Positions 15,686 through 24,306 of a stretch of 64,000 nucleotides of DNA are shown in pieces. The stretch is from positions 8,940,744 through 9,004,743 of the forward strand of contig NC_016609.1 in NCBI RefSeq assembly GCF_000246855.1. Reading direction: 5' to 3'. The translations under genes and the position numbers were made by a program. Each line of letters starts with the position of its first letter. The first letter of the stretch is position 1. A model generated the notes under the pieces. That model was given only the letters and a program-made list of their open reading frames with translations, searched no databases and was not told where the DNA came from. The DNA comes from Niastella koreensis GR20-10 (GTDB lineage Bacteria > Bacteroidota > Bacteroidia > Chitinophagales > Chitinophagaceae).

Positions 15686-18600
15686 TCACCTGATCAACGT
15701 AATATCTCCCGTCTTCCTCAGTTTCCTTCCATCCGAAAACTCCACATCCAACGTGTAAGCATACACATCCATCGGCTGCAGCGTTCCCTTATAAGTACCA
15801 TCCCAACCTGCCTTCCGGTTGCTGGTTTCAAAAATTAATTGTCCCCACCGGTTATAAATCTTCCAGGTCATTTTGGCAATACCAAAACCCTGTACATTGA
15901 TGTAGGAATTGCGGCCAAACCTGCCCGGCGTAAAGGCATTCGGTACATCCAGCAACGGATCAATGATCGCTTCTACCGGTTTACAGATCGTATCACTACA
16001 TTCAAATTCGTTGAAGGTAATGAGACAGGCGTTAAAGGTACCCGTTTCATTGTATTGATGCGATGCTGTATCCATCGTCTTCTTCTCAGTAGAATCGCCA
16101 TCACCAAATAACCACACATACCGCGCACCGCCGCTGGATAAGTTGGTAAAGATGGTCGGTTTATTCGTTACCGGCGGTATCGGCGCCACCGAGAAGTTGG
16201 CCAATGGCAATGGATGCACGCCGATATCCATGTATGTTGAATCAATGATGTTACAGGTGCTGCTGTCAATCGCAATCAATGAAACCCGATAAGTACCTAT
16301 GTTATTGTATACGTGTACCGGATTAATTTCGTTGGATTTAGGGCTGCCATCGCCAAAATCCCAGATAAATTGCGACCCGGCCAGCGATGTATTATTGAAA
16401 ATTGCGGTATAAGGTGCACAACCGGACGACGGCGTTTCAAACTTAGCCTTCACCAGCGGCGATACGCGCAACTCCTTCACCACCGAATCGGGCGAATTAC
16501 AATAACTGGTATCCTCCAGAATCAGTTTGGTTTGATAGGTGCCTGCAGCGGCAAACGCATGTTGAACGGAGTCGGGGGCAGGCGTTATGCGGGTACCATC
16601 TCCAAAATCCCAGGTAAAGCTGTTGGGGTTATAAGGTTTGCCTGGCGGGAAGGTGCTTGTACTCACAAATTTATAGTTCAACGACTGGCACGGTGGTAAT
16701 TTGGTGGCCAGGAAGTCGATATTGGCTTTGTCACTCCGTACATGAATGGTCACATAAGCCGTATCCCTGATGTTACAGGTGGTTGAATCGATCCCGATCA
16801 GCCGCACCCGGTAATCGCCTACTGCGTTGAAAGTATGCGAAACAGATTTATCAGTGGTTGTTACATCTGGCGTACCATCGGCAAAAGACCACACATAACT
16901 TTTGGCATTGAGAACGGTATCTTTCAGCGTAACAGTAAATGGTACGCAACCAAGGGTATCAACCACGCCATTGTAGTAAGACCTTGCTCCGGCGGCAACT
17001 CCGGCAAAGTTAAACGAGATCTTGGCCGCGGCCAGGTTACAGTTGCTGGTGCCGGTACCATTTACAGGCCCCCATACCCCCGGCGTGATAGGAAAGGGTA
17101 CCGAAATATTGCCTACCGCATTGCCAAAACAGTTGGCGCAAATAGCCTGGTAAATCACGCCTTGCGCGTCGTACCGGCTGGTACCGCCATCAACGTGTTC
17201 ACCCTCCCCGCCGCTTTGGCCAAAAAAACTGCCATACAGCAGCGAGGCCGCATCTTTTTTAATAACTATAAAATAGAAATCGTGGTTATCGGTAATTGTT
17301 TTCAGTGCATCGGGCGTGATAGGCATGCCGGCCACACCGGCCATATTGAACGGGTCGCGACCGCTGGATGAGATCCAGCCTCCCCAGCCGGAAATGTACA
17401 CGTTCTCGCAACGGTCTACCAGGAAGGCAACAGGCGAAATGTTCGGCCTTGCTGTACCGGCGCCGAAGGTGGTTGAATACTGAAAGCCCGACAGATCGAG
17501 TTTCAGCTTGGCAACAAACTGCTTGGTATTATCGGTGCCATAAGCGGCGTTCACCCTGGGCCAGGTACCTTCTGAAATCCCCATGATATAGGGCATATTA
17601 AATTTGTCGAACTTGATGCCATACACCGCATCAAAACCGTTGGTGCCCATATAACTGCTTCGCACAATGGACGACCCGTCGTTGGCTATCTCTGCCACAA
17701 ACCCATCAACGGAAGGGCCATTGGCATTGTGCGTATTGTTAGGTTGATAAACCCCGTTTTTATTGCCTGGTAAATTGGTGCTGTTGGTGGCACCGCCAAC
17801 AAAAATATTATTAGTGGCAGGGTTAATGGCAATCACAAACGCCCCATCGTCACCATCGCCGCCCAGGTAGCTGCTCCAGATAACGTTGTTACAGGAAGGG
17901 TCTATTTTCATCACCACACCATCCTGTCTGCCGCCGGGGCTGGGGCCAAATACAGAACCTATGATCTTGAAATTATCAGAACGCGACTGTGCGGCCACGT
18001 AAATATTGTTGCTGCCATCCAACGCTACTTCGCTGCGCGAATCGTCGCCATAAAACCGCAGGGTAGAAGATAAATTGATGGAACCGCCTTCCTGCATATC
18101 GCTGATGTTAACGCCGTCGGCGCCGCTGCCGCCAATGCGCAGCGAACCAATAAGGGCGGTACCGGTTGCATTGAATTTGGTAACGCAAATATCGGCGCCG
18201 CCGCCGGGGCCTATTAAAGCACCGGGATATTTTGAGGAATAGGTTCTTCCCATAACTACCAGGTTACCCTGTGGGTCACAGATAAGACTATGCGGATAAT
18301 CATTTCCTTCGCCACCCAGGTAGGTAGCGTACATCCGTTGCGTTCCGTCGGCACTGAATTTAAAAATGCCCATATCCACACCGCCATTGGCCGAACCGCC
18401 CTGGAAGGTGGTTTGATACGCGCCCGGGGATACCGGGAACCCGTTGCCAAATACAATACCACCGGAGTATAAAGAACCATCAGGGCCAGGCGTGGCCGTA
18501 AACCCATATTGCCCCGCTTTACTGCCGGTGAAAGAGCAGAAGATGAGGGTGGGGTCAATAATAAGGGTGTTGGTTTTTGAGTAATTGCCAACACTAAAAC

Positions 18601-19372
18601 GAACAATGTTTTTATCAAGCACATAGGAACAGGTTGTTTCCTGTTTGCCTTTTAACCGATCGAACTGGTAAGTATAGGGGTATAATTCCTTTACATCCCC
18701 AACCGATGTTTTTATAATCAGTTCTTTGTTTCTGATCTGTAGTTTATCCGCCCCGTCGTACCGCATTTGAATGTTGTTTACATCACCGCCGGGATTTACA
18801 ATAAGATCGTATTTCAATTGCCCGTTCTCCGAATAATAACGGACATCTATATTTGGATAAACGTTTTTATACAGCACTGCTCCGTAGATCTTCACATTGG
18901 TGGCCCATTTGGAGCGGTCGTTGCCAATAAAATAATTGCTGTAGGTAGAAAAAGCTTTGTCGGGCACTATTTCAGGATTGGCGGCAGCGCCTACAAAGGT
19001 AACCTGGTAGGCATGTGAGTGAATAACATAGCTGGGATAGTTGGGGTTTGACCCGCCGCCACCGTCATTGCCCGGTTTTTCGGGGTCGTAGGTAGCTATA
19101 CGGGCGGCGTCTTGCGAAGCACCGGCATTGCCCTCCATAGCACCATGTGACCGTTGAAAAAAGCGCAGCAGGTCGGTGGTATTGTGTTGTGCAACGGTAA
19201 AACCGTTAGGGTGCAGGTAAAATTCACCTGCAGGCAATTCTCCCCTGAATTTTATTTTACTTTCCCACTGGCCTTTGTTCTCAGTAAACTCAAAGGTAGA
19301 TGGCGTACCCTGAGCAAACGTTTCAAAGGCTGTAATGGTAAGAAAAAGTATGAGTAAACTATTCCTGCCCAA
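15686..19372 (-). CDS. Giant secreted protein, paralogue of the 10.6-14.2 kb gene
   Basis: 1,228 residues with the same architecture over its whole length: signal peptide 1-20 (LTITAFETFAQ), the FEFTENKGQWESKIKFRGEL opening, propeller repeats (YATYLGGEGNDYPHSL, IWSSYLGGDGDDGAFV, VYISGWGGWI), QAICANCFG, four PKD-like domains (YVWSFADGTP, FTWDFGDGT, FIWDFGDGSP, YVWLFGDGD) and the type B type IX sorting domain. It differs by a Gly/Asn-rich insert at about residues 83-115. The only in-frame start is TTG at 19372, because a TAA precedes it by six codons. With the PorP gene and its sister it forms a duplicated export module. Cargo function (adhesion, matrix, motility) is inferred from the architecture. 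Confidence 0.92.
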   Translation of the reverse strand: MGRNSLLILFLTITAFETFAQGTPSTFEFTENKGQWESKIKFRGELPAGEFYLHPNGFTVAQHNTTDLLRFFQRSHGAMEGNAGASQDAARIATYDPEKPGNDGGGGSNPNYPSYVIHSHAYQVTFVGAAANPEIVPDKAFSTYSNYFIGNDRSKWATNVKIYGAVLYKNVYPNIDVRYYSENGQLKYDLIVNPGGDVNNIQMRYDGADKLQIRNKELIIKTSVGDVKELYPYTYQFDRLKGKQETTCSYVLDKNIVRFSVGNYSKTNTLIIDPTLIFCSFTGSKAGQYGFTATPGPDGSLYSGGIVFGNGFPVSPGAYQTTFQGGSANGGVDMGIFKFSADGTQRMYATYLGGEGNDYPHSLICDPQGNLVVMGRTYSSKYPGALIGPGGGADICVTKFNATGTALIGSLRIGGSGADGVNISDMQEGGSINLSSTLRFYGDDSRSEVALDGSNNIYVAAQSRSDNFKIIGSVFGPSPGGRQDGVVMKIDPSCNNVIWSSYLGGDGDDGAFVIAINPATNNIFVGGATNSTNLPGNKNGVYQPNNTHNANGPSVDGFVAEIANDGSSIVRSSYMGTNGFDAVYGIKFDKFNMPYIMGISEGTWPRVNAAYGTDNTKQFVAKLKLDLSGFQYSTTFGAGTARPNISPVAFLVDRCENVYISGWGGWISSSGRDPFNMAGVAGMPITPDALKTITDNHDFYFIVIKKDAASLLYGSFFGQSGGEGEHVDGGTSRYDAQGVIYQAICANCFGNAVGNISVPFPITPGVWGPVNGTGTSNCNLAAAKISFNFAGVAAGARSYYNGVVDTLGCVPFTVTLKDTVLNAKSYVWSFADGTPDVTTTDKSVSHTFNAVGDYRVRLIGIDSTTCNIRDTAYVTIHVRSDKANIDFLATKLPPCQSLNYKFVSTSTFPPGKPYNPNSFTWDFGDGTRITPAPDSVQHAFAAAGTYQTKLILEDTSYCNSPDSVVKELRVSPLVKAKFETPSSGCAPYTAIFNNTSLAGSQFIWDFGDGSPKSNEINPVHVYNNIGTYRVSLIAIDSSTCNIIDSTYMDIGVHPLPLANFSVAPIPPVTNKPTIFTNLSSGGARYVWLFGDGDSTEKKTMDTASHQYNETGTFNACLITFNEFECSDTICKPVEAIIDPLLDVPNAFTPGRFGRNSYINVQGFGIAKMTWKIYNRWGQLIFETSNRKAGWDGTYKGTLQPMDVYAYTLDVEFSDGRKLRKTGDITLIR

Positions 19373-19612
19373 TGCCTGTCGTTTTCGTTAGTTAGTTAAT
19401 ATAGAAAGTAATCCCTTACACTGCGCAGTAGAATATTAAAAGCATATTAAACCTTGCAGTATATATAGCAATAGATGGAAATAACAATGTTATGGTACTA
19501 TCAATATGTACAAACCTTAACTCAAAGTAAACAGTTGGGCATTTACAATGTCCCTTGGCAGGGGATTGCAAATTGCGTGAAATAGCAGTGTTGGTTTATG
19601 TTACTAACATAC

Positions 19613-21673
19613 CTACGAAATCTTGCTCCAGGCGGTTTTTCCCTGAAGCGATTGCAGGTAATTTTTTAGCTGCAAATTTGTTGCCGAAGCCAGGTCAGGG
19701 TCTGCATCAAGTACACGTTCGGCAGCTTCGCGGGCAATCTCCAGCCACTTTCTGTCCTGAACGATACTTGCCAGTTTAAAATTCAATGCCCCGCTTTGCC
19801 GGGTGCCTTCAATATCGCCGGGACCACGCAGCTCAAGATCTTTCTCTGCTATCTTGAAACCGTCATTCGTAGCACACATAGTGTTTAACCGTTCCCGGGC
19901 ATCATTGTTCAGTTTTGAACCGGATAATAAAATACAAAAACTTTTTTCACTTCCCCGGCCTACACGGCCACGTAACTGGTGCAATTGGGATAAACCAAAT
20001 TTCTCCGCATTTTCTATCACCATTACGCTGGCATTAGGTACATCAACGCCTACTTCAATAACCGTTGTGCCCACCATAATCTGCGTGTCGCCGGTTTTAA
20101 AGCGATGCATATTGGTATTACGAATTTCCTGCGTTTGCTGCCCGTGCACCATACTGATCCAGTACTTTGGTTCAGGAAAGTATGCCTGCACATTTTCATA
20201 ACCCTTCATCAGGTTTTCGTAATCCAGTTTCTCCGATTCTTCAATGAGCGGAAATACAATATAAGCCTGCCGTCCTTTCGTAATTTCTGCCTTTATAAAA
20301 TCCATTACCTGGCTGCGAACCGTCTCATAACGATGTACGGTTAAAATAGGCTTACGGTTGGGTGGCAGCTCATCTATGATGCTCGTATCAAGGTCGCCAT
20401 AGGCCGTCATGGCCAGGGTGCGCGGTATAGGCGTTGCCGTCATTACCAGCACATGCGGCGGAATGGCGCCTTTGCTCCACAACTTCGCGCGTTGCGCTAC
20501 GCCAAACCGGTGCTGTTCATCGATGATGGCCAGTCCCAGGTTTTTAAATTTCACCGTATCCTCCAGTATGGCATGGGTGCCCACCACAAAATGGATGGTG
20601 CCCTCCTCCAAACCCTTTAAAATCTCTTTACGTTCTTTGGTCTTTGTAGAACCTGTAAGCATACGCACCTTCACCGGCAGTTCACTCAACAGTTTGCTGA
20701 TGCTGTTGAAATGTTGCTGGGTCAATATTTCGGTAGGGGCCAGTAAACAGCCCTGGTAACCGTTATCGATGGCCAGCAGTAGTACCAGCAAGGCTACAAT
20801 GGTTTTACCACTACCTACATCACCCTGCAGCAGGCGGTTCATTTGTTTGCCGCTGCCTGTATCGCGTCTGATTTCTTTTATTACTCTTTTTTGTGCGCCC
20901 GTTAATTCAAAGGGCAGGTATTTTTCATAGAAGGTATTGAAGATCTCGCCCACCTGGCCAAACACTATTCCTTTTGAATACCGGTGCCGTTGCTGTCGCA
21001 ACAAACCCATCCTGATCTGGGCAATGAAAAACTCTTCAAACTTCAGCCGGTTTATTGCCTGCTGCCATGTTTCCAGGTCGGGCGGAAAATGCATGTTCAC
21101 AAAAGCTTTGAAACGAGGCATCAGTTGCAGGGGTTGCAGCACCGTTTCCGGCAGTATTTCCGGAATGTTATTTTCCTGTAGTAATTTAATCAAAGTTTCT
21201 GTAAAATGGCCTATCTGCCGGCCACCCATTCCCCGGGATTTTAATTTTTCTGTGCTGGGATAAACAGGTTCCAGCGTGCGCTGACCCTCCAACTTCTCTC
21301 TGCTAAAGGTTTCCAGCTCGGGATGGGTAATCTGGGGCGTGCCCTGAAAGAAACTTACTTTACCGTAAACCAAATAGGTTTGGCCAATGGTAAGGCTCTT
21401 CTGGATCCAGTTAATACCCTGAAACCATACCAGTTCAATAATGCCCGTGCTGTCCCGTAATTCGGCCACCAGGCGCTTGCCTCGTTTCTCGCCCATTAAA
21501 CCGGTGCTTTTAAGCACGCCGGCAATTTGAATGAAGTCGGTTTGCGGCGTAATGTCCCGTATCTGGTTCACCTTGGTTTTATCCAGGTGGCGATAGGGCA
21601 CCAGTTCAAGCAGATCTTTAAAGGAGAATACATTCAGCTCCTTTTTGAGCAGGTCGGCCCGTTGCGGCCCCAC
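19613..21673 (-). CDS. recG: ATP-dependent DNA helicase RecG
   Basis: Branch-migration helicase for stalled forks and recombination intermediates. An N-terminal wedge/OB domain (about 25-180: RGKRLVAELRDSTGIIELVWFQG) precedes a superfamily 2 helicase core: Walker A LLQGDVGSGKTIVAL, LAPTEILTQQ, DEQHRFGVAQR (DEAD-box type), MTATPIPRTLA, and the C-terminal Q.RGRVGRG motif. 686 residues from the GTG at 21673. However, the conserved start NPIEYLKGVGPQR is coded upstream in the same frame with no ATG, GTG or TTG before a TAA at 21736-21734. The real start is probably the ATC at 21724 (see finding), which would give about 703 residues. Downstream lies the giant-protein gene, 240 bases on. Confidence 0.95.
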   Translation of the reverse strand: MGPQRADLLKKELNVFSFKDLLELVPYRHLDKTKVNQIRDITPQTDFIQIAGVLKSTGLMGEKRGKRLVAELRDSTGIIELVWFQGINWIQKSLTIGQTYLVYGKVSFFQGTPQITHPELETFSREKLEGQRTLEPVYPSTEKLKSRGMGGRQIGHFTETLIKLLQENNIPEILPETVLQPLQLMPRFKAFVNMHFPPDLETWQQAINRLKFEEFFIAQIRMGLLRQQRHRYSKGIVFGQVGEIFNTFYEKYLPFELTGAQKRVIKEIRRDTGSGKQMNRLLQGDVGSGKTIVALLVLLLAIDNGYQGCLLAPTEILTQQHFNSISKLLSELPVKVRMLTGSTKTKERKEILKGLEEGTIHFVVGTHAILEDTVKFKNLGLAIIDEQHRFGVAQRAKLWSKGAIPPHVLVMTATPIPRTLAMTAYGDLDTSIIDELPPNRKPILTVHRYETVRSQVMDFIKAEITKGRQAYIVFPLIEESEKLDYENLMKGYENVQAYFPEPKYWISMVHGQQTQEIRNTNMHRFKTGDTQIMVGTTVIEVGVDVPNASVMVIENAEKFGLSQLHQLRGRVGRGSEKSFCILLSGSKLNNDARERLNTMCATNDGFKIAEKDLELRGPGDIEGTRQSGALNFKLASIVQDRKWLEIAREAAERVLDADPDLASATNLQLKNYLQSLQGKTAWSKIS

Positions 21674-21728
21674 ACCTTTCAGGTATTCAATGGGATTGGC
21701 TAATATGTCTACTGATCGGCTGATGGCG

Positions 21729-21736
21729 CAAATTTA
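21729..21736 (-). promoter_or_regulatory. -7 box TAAATTTG of recG
   Basis: On the minus strand TAAATTTG is followed by CGCC and then ATC. This is the same layout as TAAATTTG-CGC-ATG in proB and TAACTTTG-TACC-ATG in the epimerase gene. No TTG was seen at 17-19 bases upstream. Confidence 0.5.
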
Positions 21737-22009
21737 ATGGAAAAGGCAACAAGGCAGCGAGGGAACAAGGCAAAAGTCCAAAGGTAAAAGCCCAAAGGCA
21801 AAAGCCTAAAGGTGTATTCGCTTTCAGCTTTAAGCTTTCGGCTTTCAGCCCTGTATTTGCTTACACAACATTAATCCCCGCCCACATTAAAAAGCAACAG
21901 CAAATTTTAATCCCTTGTTACAGAGGTGTTAAGGAATGCAAATTGCAAACATTGTGGAGTAAACCTTGTTTCAAATATACATTCTCACAATGTTAAAATA
22001 ATGTAGGTT
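21737..22009. other. Low-complexity divergent gap between recG and the DUF4136 gene
   Basis: The first ~110 bases are near-repeats of AAGGCAAAAGTCCAAAGGTAAAAGCC and CTTTCAGCTTTAAGC type. The remainder is AT-rich, with no gene and no exact -7 box before the ATG at 22010. Confidence 0.4.
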
Positions 22010-22630
22010 ATGAAGAAAATAGTGATTCCTGTGCTAATGGCAGCTGGTATACTTGCTATGACCAGCTGTAAGAAAGATGTGGTCAAGAATCTCCAGGGTG
22101 ATGAAGGGCAGATCTACGTCACCAACCACTCCGACTCCGTTAACTTCTCTTCGTTTAAAACATTCAGCATTGCCGATTCGGTAGCTGTAATCGAAAACAA
22201 CCGGCTTTATGGGTATGAGCTGTCCGGTTCCGATGCAGCGTACATTCAGGCGGTAAAAGACCAGCTAACCCAGCGCGGGTATACGCTGGTAAACAAAAAT
22301 CAGAACCCCGATTTGGGTATTACCATAAGCCAGGTGTACAGCACCAGTACCGGGGTAATTGATTATGGCTCTTATTATGGCGGCTACGATCCCTACTACT
22401 GGGGTTATGGCGGGTATGGCTACTATTATCCCTCGTATTATGGAACCTATTCCATTACCGAAGGGGCTATGTCTATCGACGCCTTCGATCTGAAAGATGC
22501 CAATGAGTCGAAATCGATAAAAGACGTCTGGAGCGGCCTGCTCAGGGGCTCAGGCGTATTCAGCGTTTCGGCCGCTAATAACGGGGTAAAAGCGCTGTTC
22601 GACCAAAGCAGCTACTTTAAAGCCAACTGA
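22010..22630 (+). CDS. DUF4136 domain lipoprotein
   Basis: 206 residues. Signal peptide with lipobox LAMTSCKKD (Cys20). The mature part opens like DUF4136 proteins: a DSVNFSSFKTFSIAD stretch, then YIQAVKDQLTQRGYTLVNKNQNPDLGITISQVY. A Tyr/Gly-rich segment (GGYDPYYWGYGGYGYYYPSYYG) sits at about 123-145. The C-terminus, DLKDANESKSIKDVWSGLLRGSGVF, is also typical. The family is lipid-anchored in the envelope and of unknown function. It is followed 37 bases later by an outer-membrane barrel gene, probably in one operon. Confidence 0.82.
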   Translation: MKKIVIPVLMAAGILAMTSCKKDVVKNLQGDEGQIYVTNHSDSVNFSSFKTFSIADSVAVIENNRLYGYELSGSDAAYIQAVKDQLTQRGYTLVNKNQNPDLGITISQVYSTSTGVIDYGSYYGGYDPYYWGYGGYGYYYPSYYGTYSITEGAMSIDAFDLKDANESKSIKDVWSGLLRGSGVFSVSAANNGVKALFDQSSYFKAN

Positions 22631-22667
22631 TTTCTATTCCAATTATGAATTTAAAAATATTACAGAT

Positions 22668-23303
22668 ATGAAAACACAGTTTAGAACGGCTATGCTATTG
22701 ATTGCCAGTCTGTTCTTCGTGGCCTTGATCCCCTTTAACAGCAAGGCCCAGGAACGGCGGTTGCAGCTCGACCTTAATTATGCGGTGGGTATTCCCGGCA
22801 ACTCGTTTAAGAACGATGCCATTGAAAAAACATCCACCCGTGGCTGGACGGCCAACCTGTTGTATAACATCAACCCCCATATTTCGGTAGGGGTGGGTAC
22901 TGGTTTCCAGGATTTCTATCAAAAGTATCCCCGTTCCGTGTATAAAGTAGACGGGGGCGATGTTTCAGCCGTGTTAACCAATTCCATTCAAACCGTGCCC
23001 ATCCTGGCGCAGTTTCAATACCGGTTATTGCCGGGTAAAACGGTTCAACCCTATGTTGGCGTAGGCGTTGGCGGCAATTTTATCATGTTCGACCAGTACC
23101 TGGGTGAATTTGACAATTCAAAGTCAAGCTTCAAATTCGCCGCCCGGCCCGAAGTGGGGGTATTTGTTCCCTTCCGCAAAGATGGGCCTGCCGGTATTCA
23201 CCTGTTTGGCGACTACAACTATATGCCATACAAAATGGATGGTGTTGAAAACCTGAATAACTGGGGAGCAGGGATAGGGGTAAAATTTCCCTTAGGTTCT
23301 TAG
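22668..23303 (+). CDS. Outer-membrane beta-barrel protein
   Basis: 211 residues. The signal peptide ends near SKAQ (residue 27). The mature protein is a small barrel with alternating strands: LQLDLNYAVGIPG, TANLLYNINPHISVGVGTGFQDF, ILAQFQYRLLPGKTVQPYVGVGVGGNFIMF, FKFAARPEVGVFVPF, AGIHLFGDYNYMPYK and a closing GAGIGVKFPL. This resembles the OmpA/OmpW-like porin family of Bacteroidota. It follows the DUF4136 lipoprotein gene, which suggests a joint envelope role (inference). Confidence 0.8.
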   Translation: MKTQFRTAMLLIASLFFVALIPFNSKAQERRLQLDLNYAVGIPGNSFKNDAIEKTSTRGWTANLLYNINPHISVGVGTGFQDFYQKYPRSVYKVDGGDVSAVLTNSIQTVPILAQFQYRLLPGKTVQPYVGVGVGGNFIMFDQYLGEFDNSKSSFKFAARPEVGVFVPFRKDGPAGIHLFGDYNYMPYKMDGVENLNNWGAGIGVKFPLGS

Positions 23304-23329
23304 TTCAAAGGTTAACATTCAAAGTTTTT

Positions 23330-23357
23330 AGCCCTGCCGCTTAGGTGGGGCTTTTTT
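23330..23357 (+). terminator. Terminator after the barrel gene
   Basis: AGCCCTGCC and GGTGGGGCT pair imperfectly around GCTTA and are followed by TTTTTT, 26 bases beyond the stop codon. A REP-like palindrome (TCCGCCCGCCGGCGGAT) lies at about 23400-23416. Confidence 0.6.
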
Positions 23358-23477
23358 GTTGGCCGGCACCTGAATGCCTGTTAAGCTTCCGTTGCGCGTG
23401 TCCGCCCGCCGGCGGATCGCACTCTTGTACGTTCTGTTCGCTTTTGGACCCGAAGAATGCTCACTACTCACCACTCA

Positions 23478-24029
23478 CTAATTCAGCTGTGGGTCCACTG
23501 GAAAATTAGCCATCATTTCATAATCGCCACCTAAGTGTTTGAGGGATTCCTTCCAGATTTCATCGGCTTTGCGGTGGAACACCAGCTTGCGGGTTGCCTG
23601 GGCGGTAAGCCATGATTTTTCTTTCAATTCATCATTTAACTGACCGCTGCCCCAGCCGGAATAACCTATAAAAAACCGGATCTTTGTAGTATCAATAGAG
23701 CCGGCTTTAATGAGGGTGATAGCTGTTTCAAAATCGCCACCCCAGTAAATGCCATCCAGCACTTCATAGCTGCCGGGGATCAGGTCGGGATATTGATGTA
23801 AAAAGTGAATAGTATCCATTTGAACCGGACCACCATAAAAGACAGGCAATTTTAATTCATCCAGGTCATTCATCAGCTCATTCAGGGTGTGGCCAAACAC
23901 ACGGTTTATCACAAAACCAAAACTGCCTTCATCCTGGTGATCACATAAGAAAACAACAGTGCGGCTAAAATTCGGGTCCTTCAAAAAAGGCTCAGCTATA
24001 AGTAATATGCCTGGTCCTGGGTTTACCAT
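23478..24029 (-). CDS. YqgE/AlgH family protein
   Basis: 183 residues, normal for the family. Hallmarks: PGPGILLIAEPFLKDPNFSRTVVFLCDHQDEGSFGFVINR at the start, VFYGGPVQMDTIHFLH in the middle, and RFFIGYSGWGSGQLNDEL near the end. The role of YqgE is not established; in Gram-negatives it is a soluble single-domain protein often near ruvX. Here it is alone, convergent with the barrel gene and divergent from the histidine kinase gene. Confidence 0.92.
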   Translation of the reverse strand: MVNPGPGILLIAEPFLKDPNFSRTVVFLCDHQDEGSFGFVINRVFGHTLNELMNDLDELKLPVFYGGPVQMDTIHFLHQYPDLIPGSYEVLDGIYWGGDFETAITLIKAGSIDTTKIRFFIGYSGWGSGQLNDELKEKSWLTAQATRKLVFHRKADEIWKESLKHLGGDYEMMANFPVDPQLN

Positions 24030-24214
24030 ATCCTGAAATTAATATTTAAAACGGGTACAGAAAATGATTGTTCAAAAATTTTAGCGATTCCATAAAACTT
24101 TTATAAGTTAGTGGCTTGCTAAAGTTTCCGCCCTTAAAAGGTGCAAACTTGGTAAATCTAAGTTAAACCATAGGCTACGAAATCCGTGCCATGGGAGCAA
24201 CTAAATACGTTTAT

Positions 24215-24222
24215 TAAATTTG
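24215..24222 (+). promoter_or_regulatory. -7 box TAAATTTG upstream of the histidine kinase gene
   Basis: An exact TAnnTTTG match 84 bases before the ATG at 24307. No TTG at the usual distance was seen, so the promoter is tentative. Confidence 0.4.
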
Positions 24223-24306
24223 CCGGTTACTAAAATTATCTGCATGGGATGTTGAGATTTCCCATAGATCTGGAGAAGAAAAGTAGTAAAGGATAACCGG
24301 TAGATA

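Noticed and set aside
10587-19372. The duplicated giant genes as a recent mobile-element insertion
   Set aside because: No transposase, terminal repeats or target duplication seen; divergence between the copies is considerable, so an old tandem duplication is likelier.
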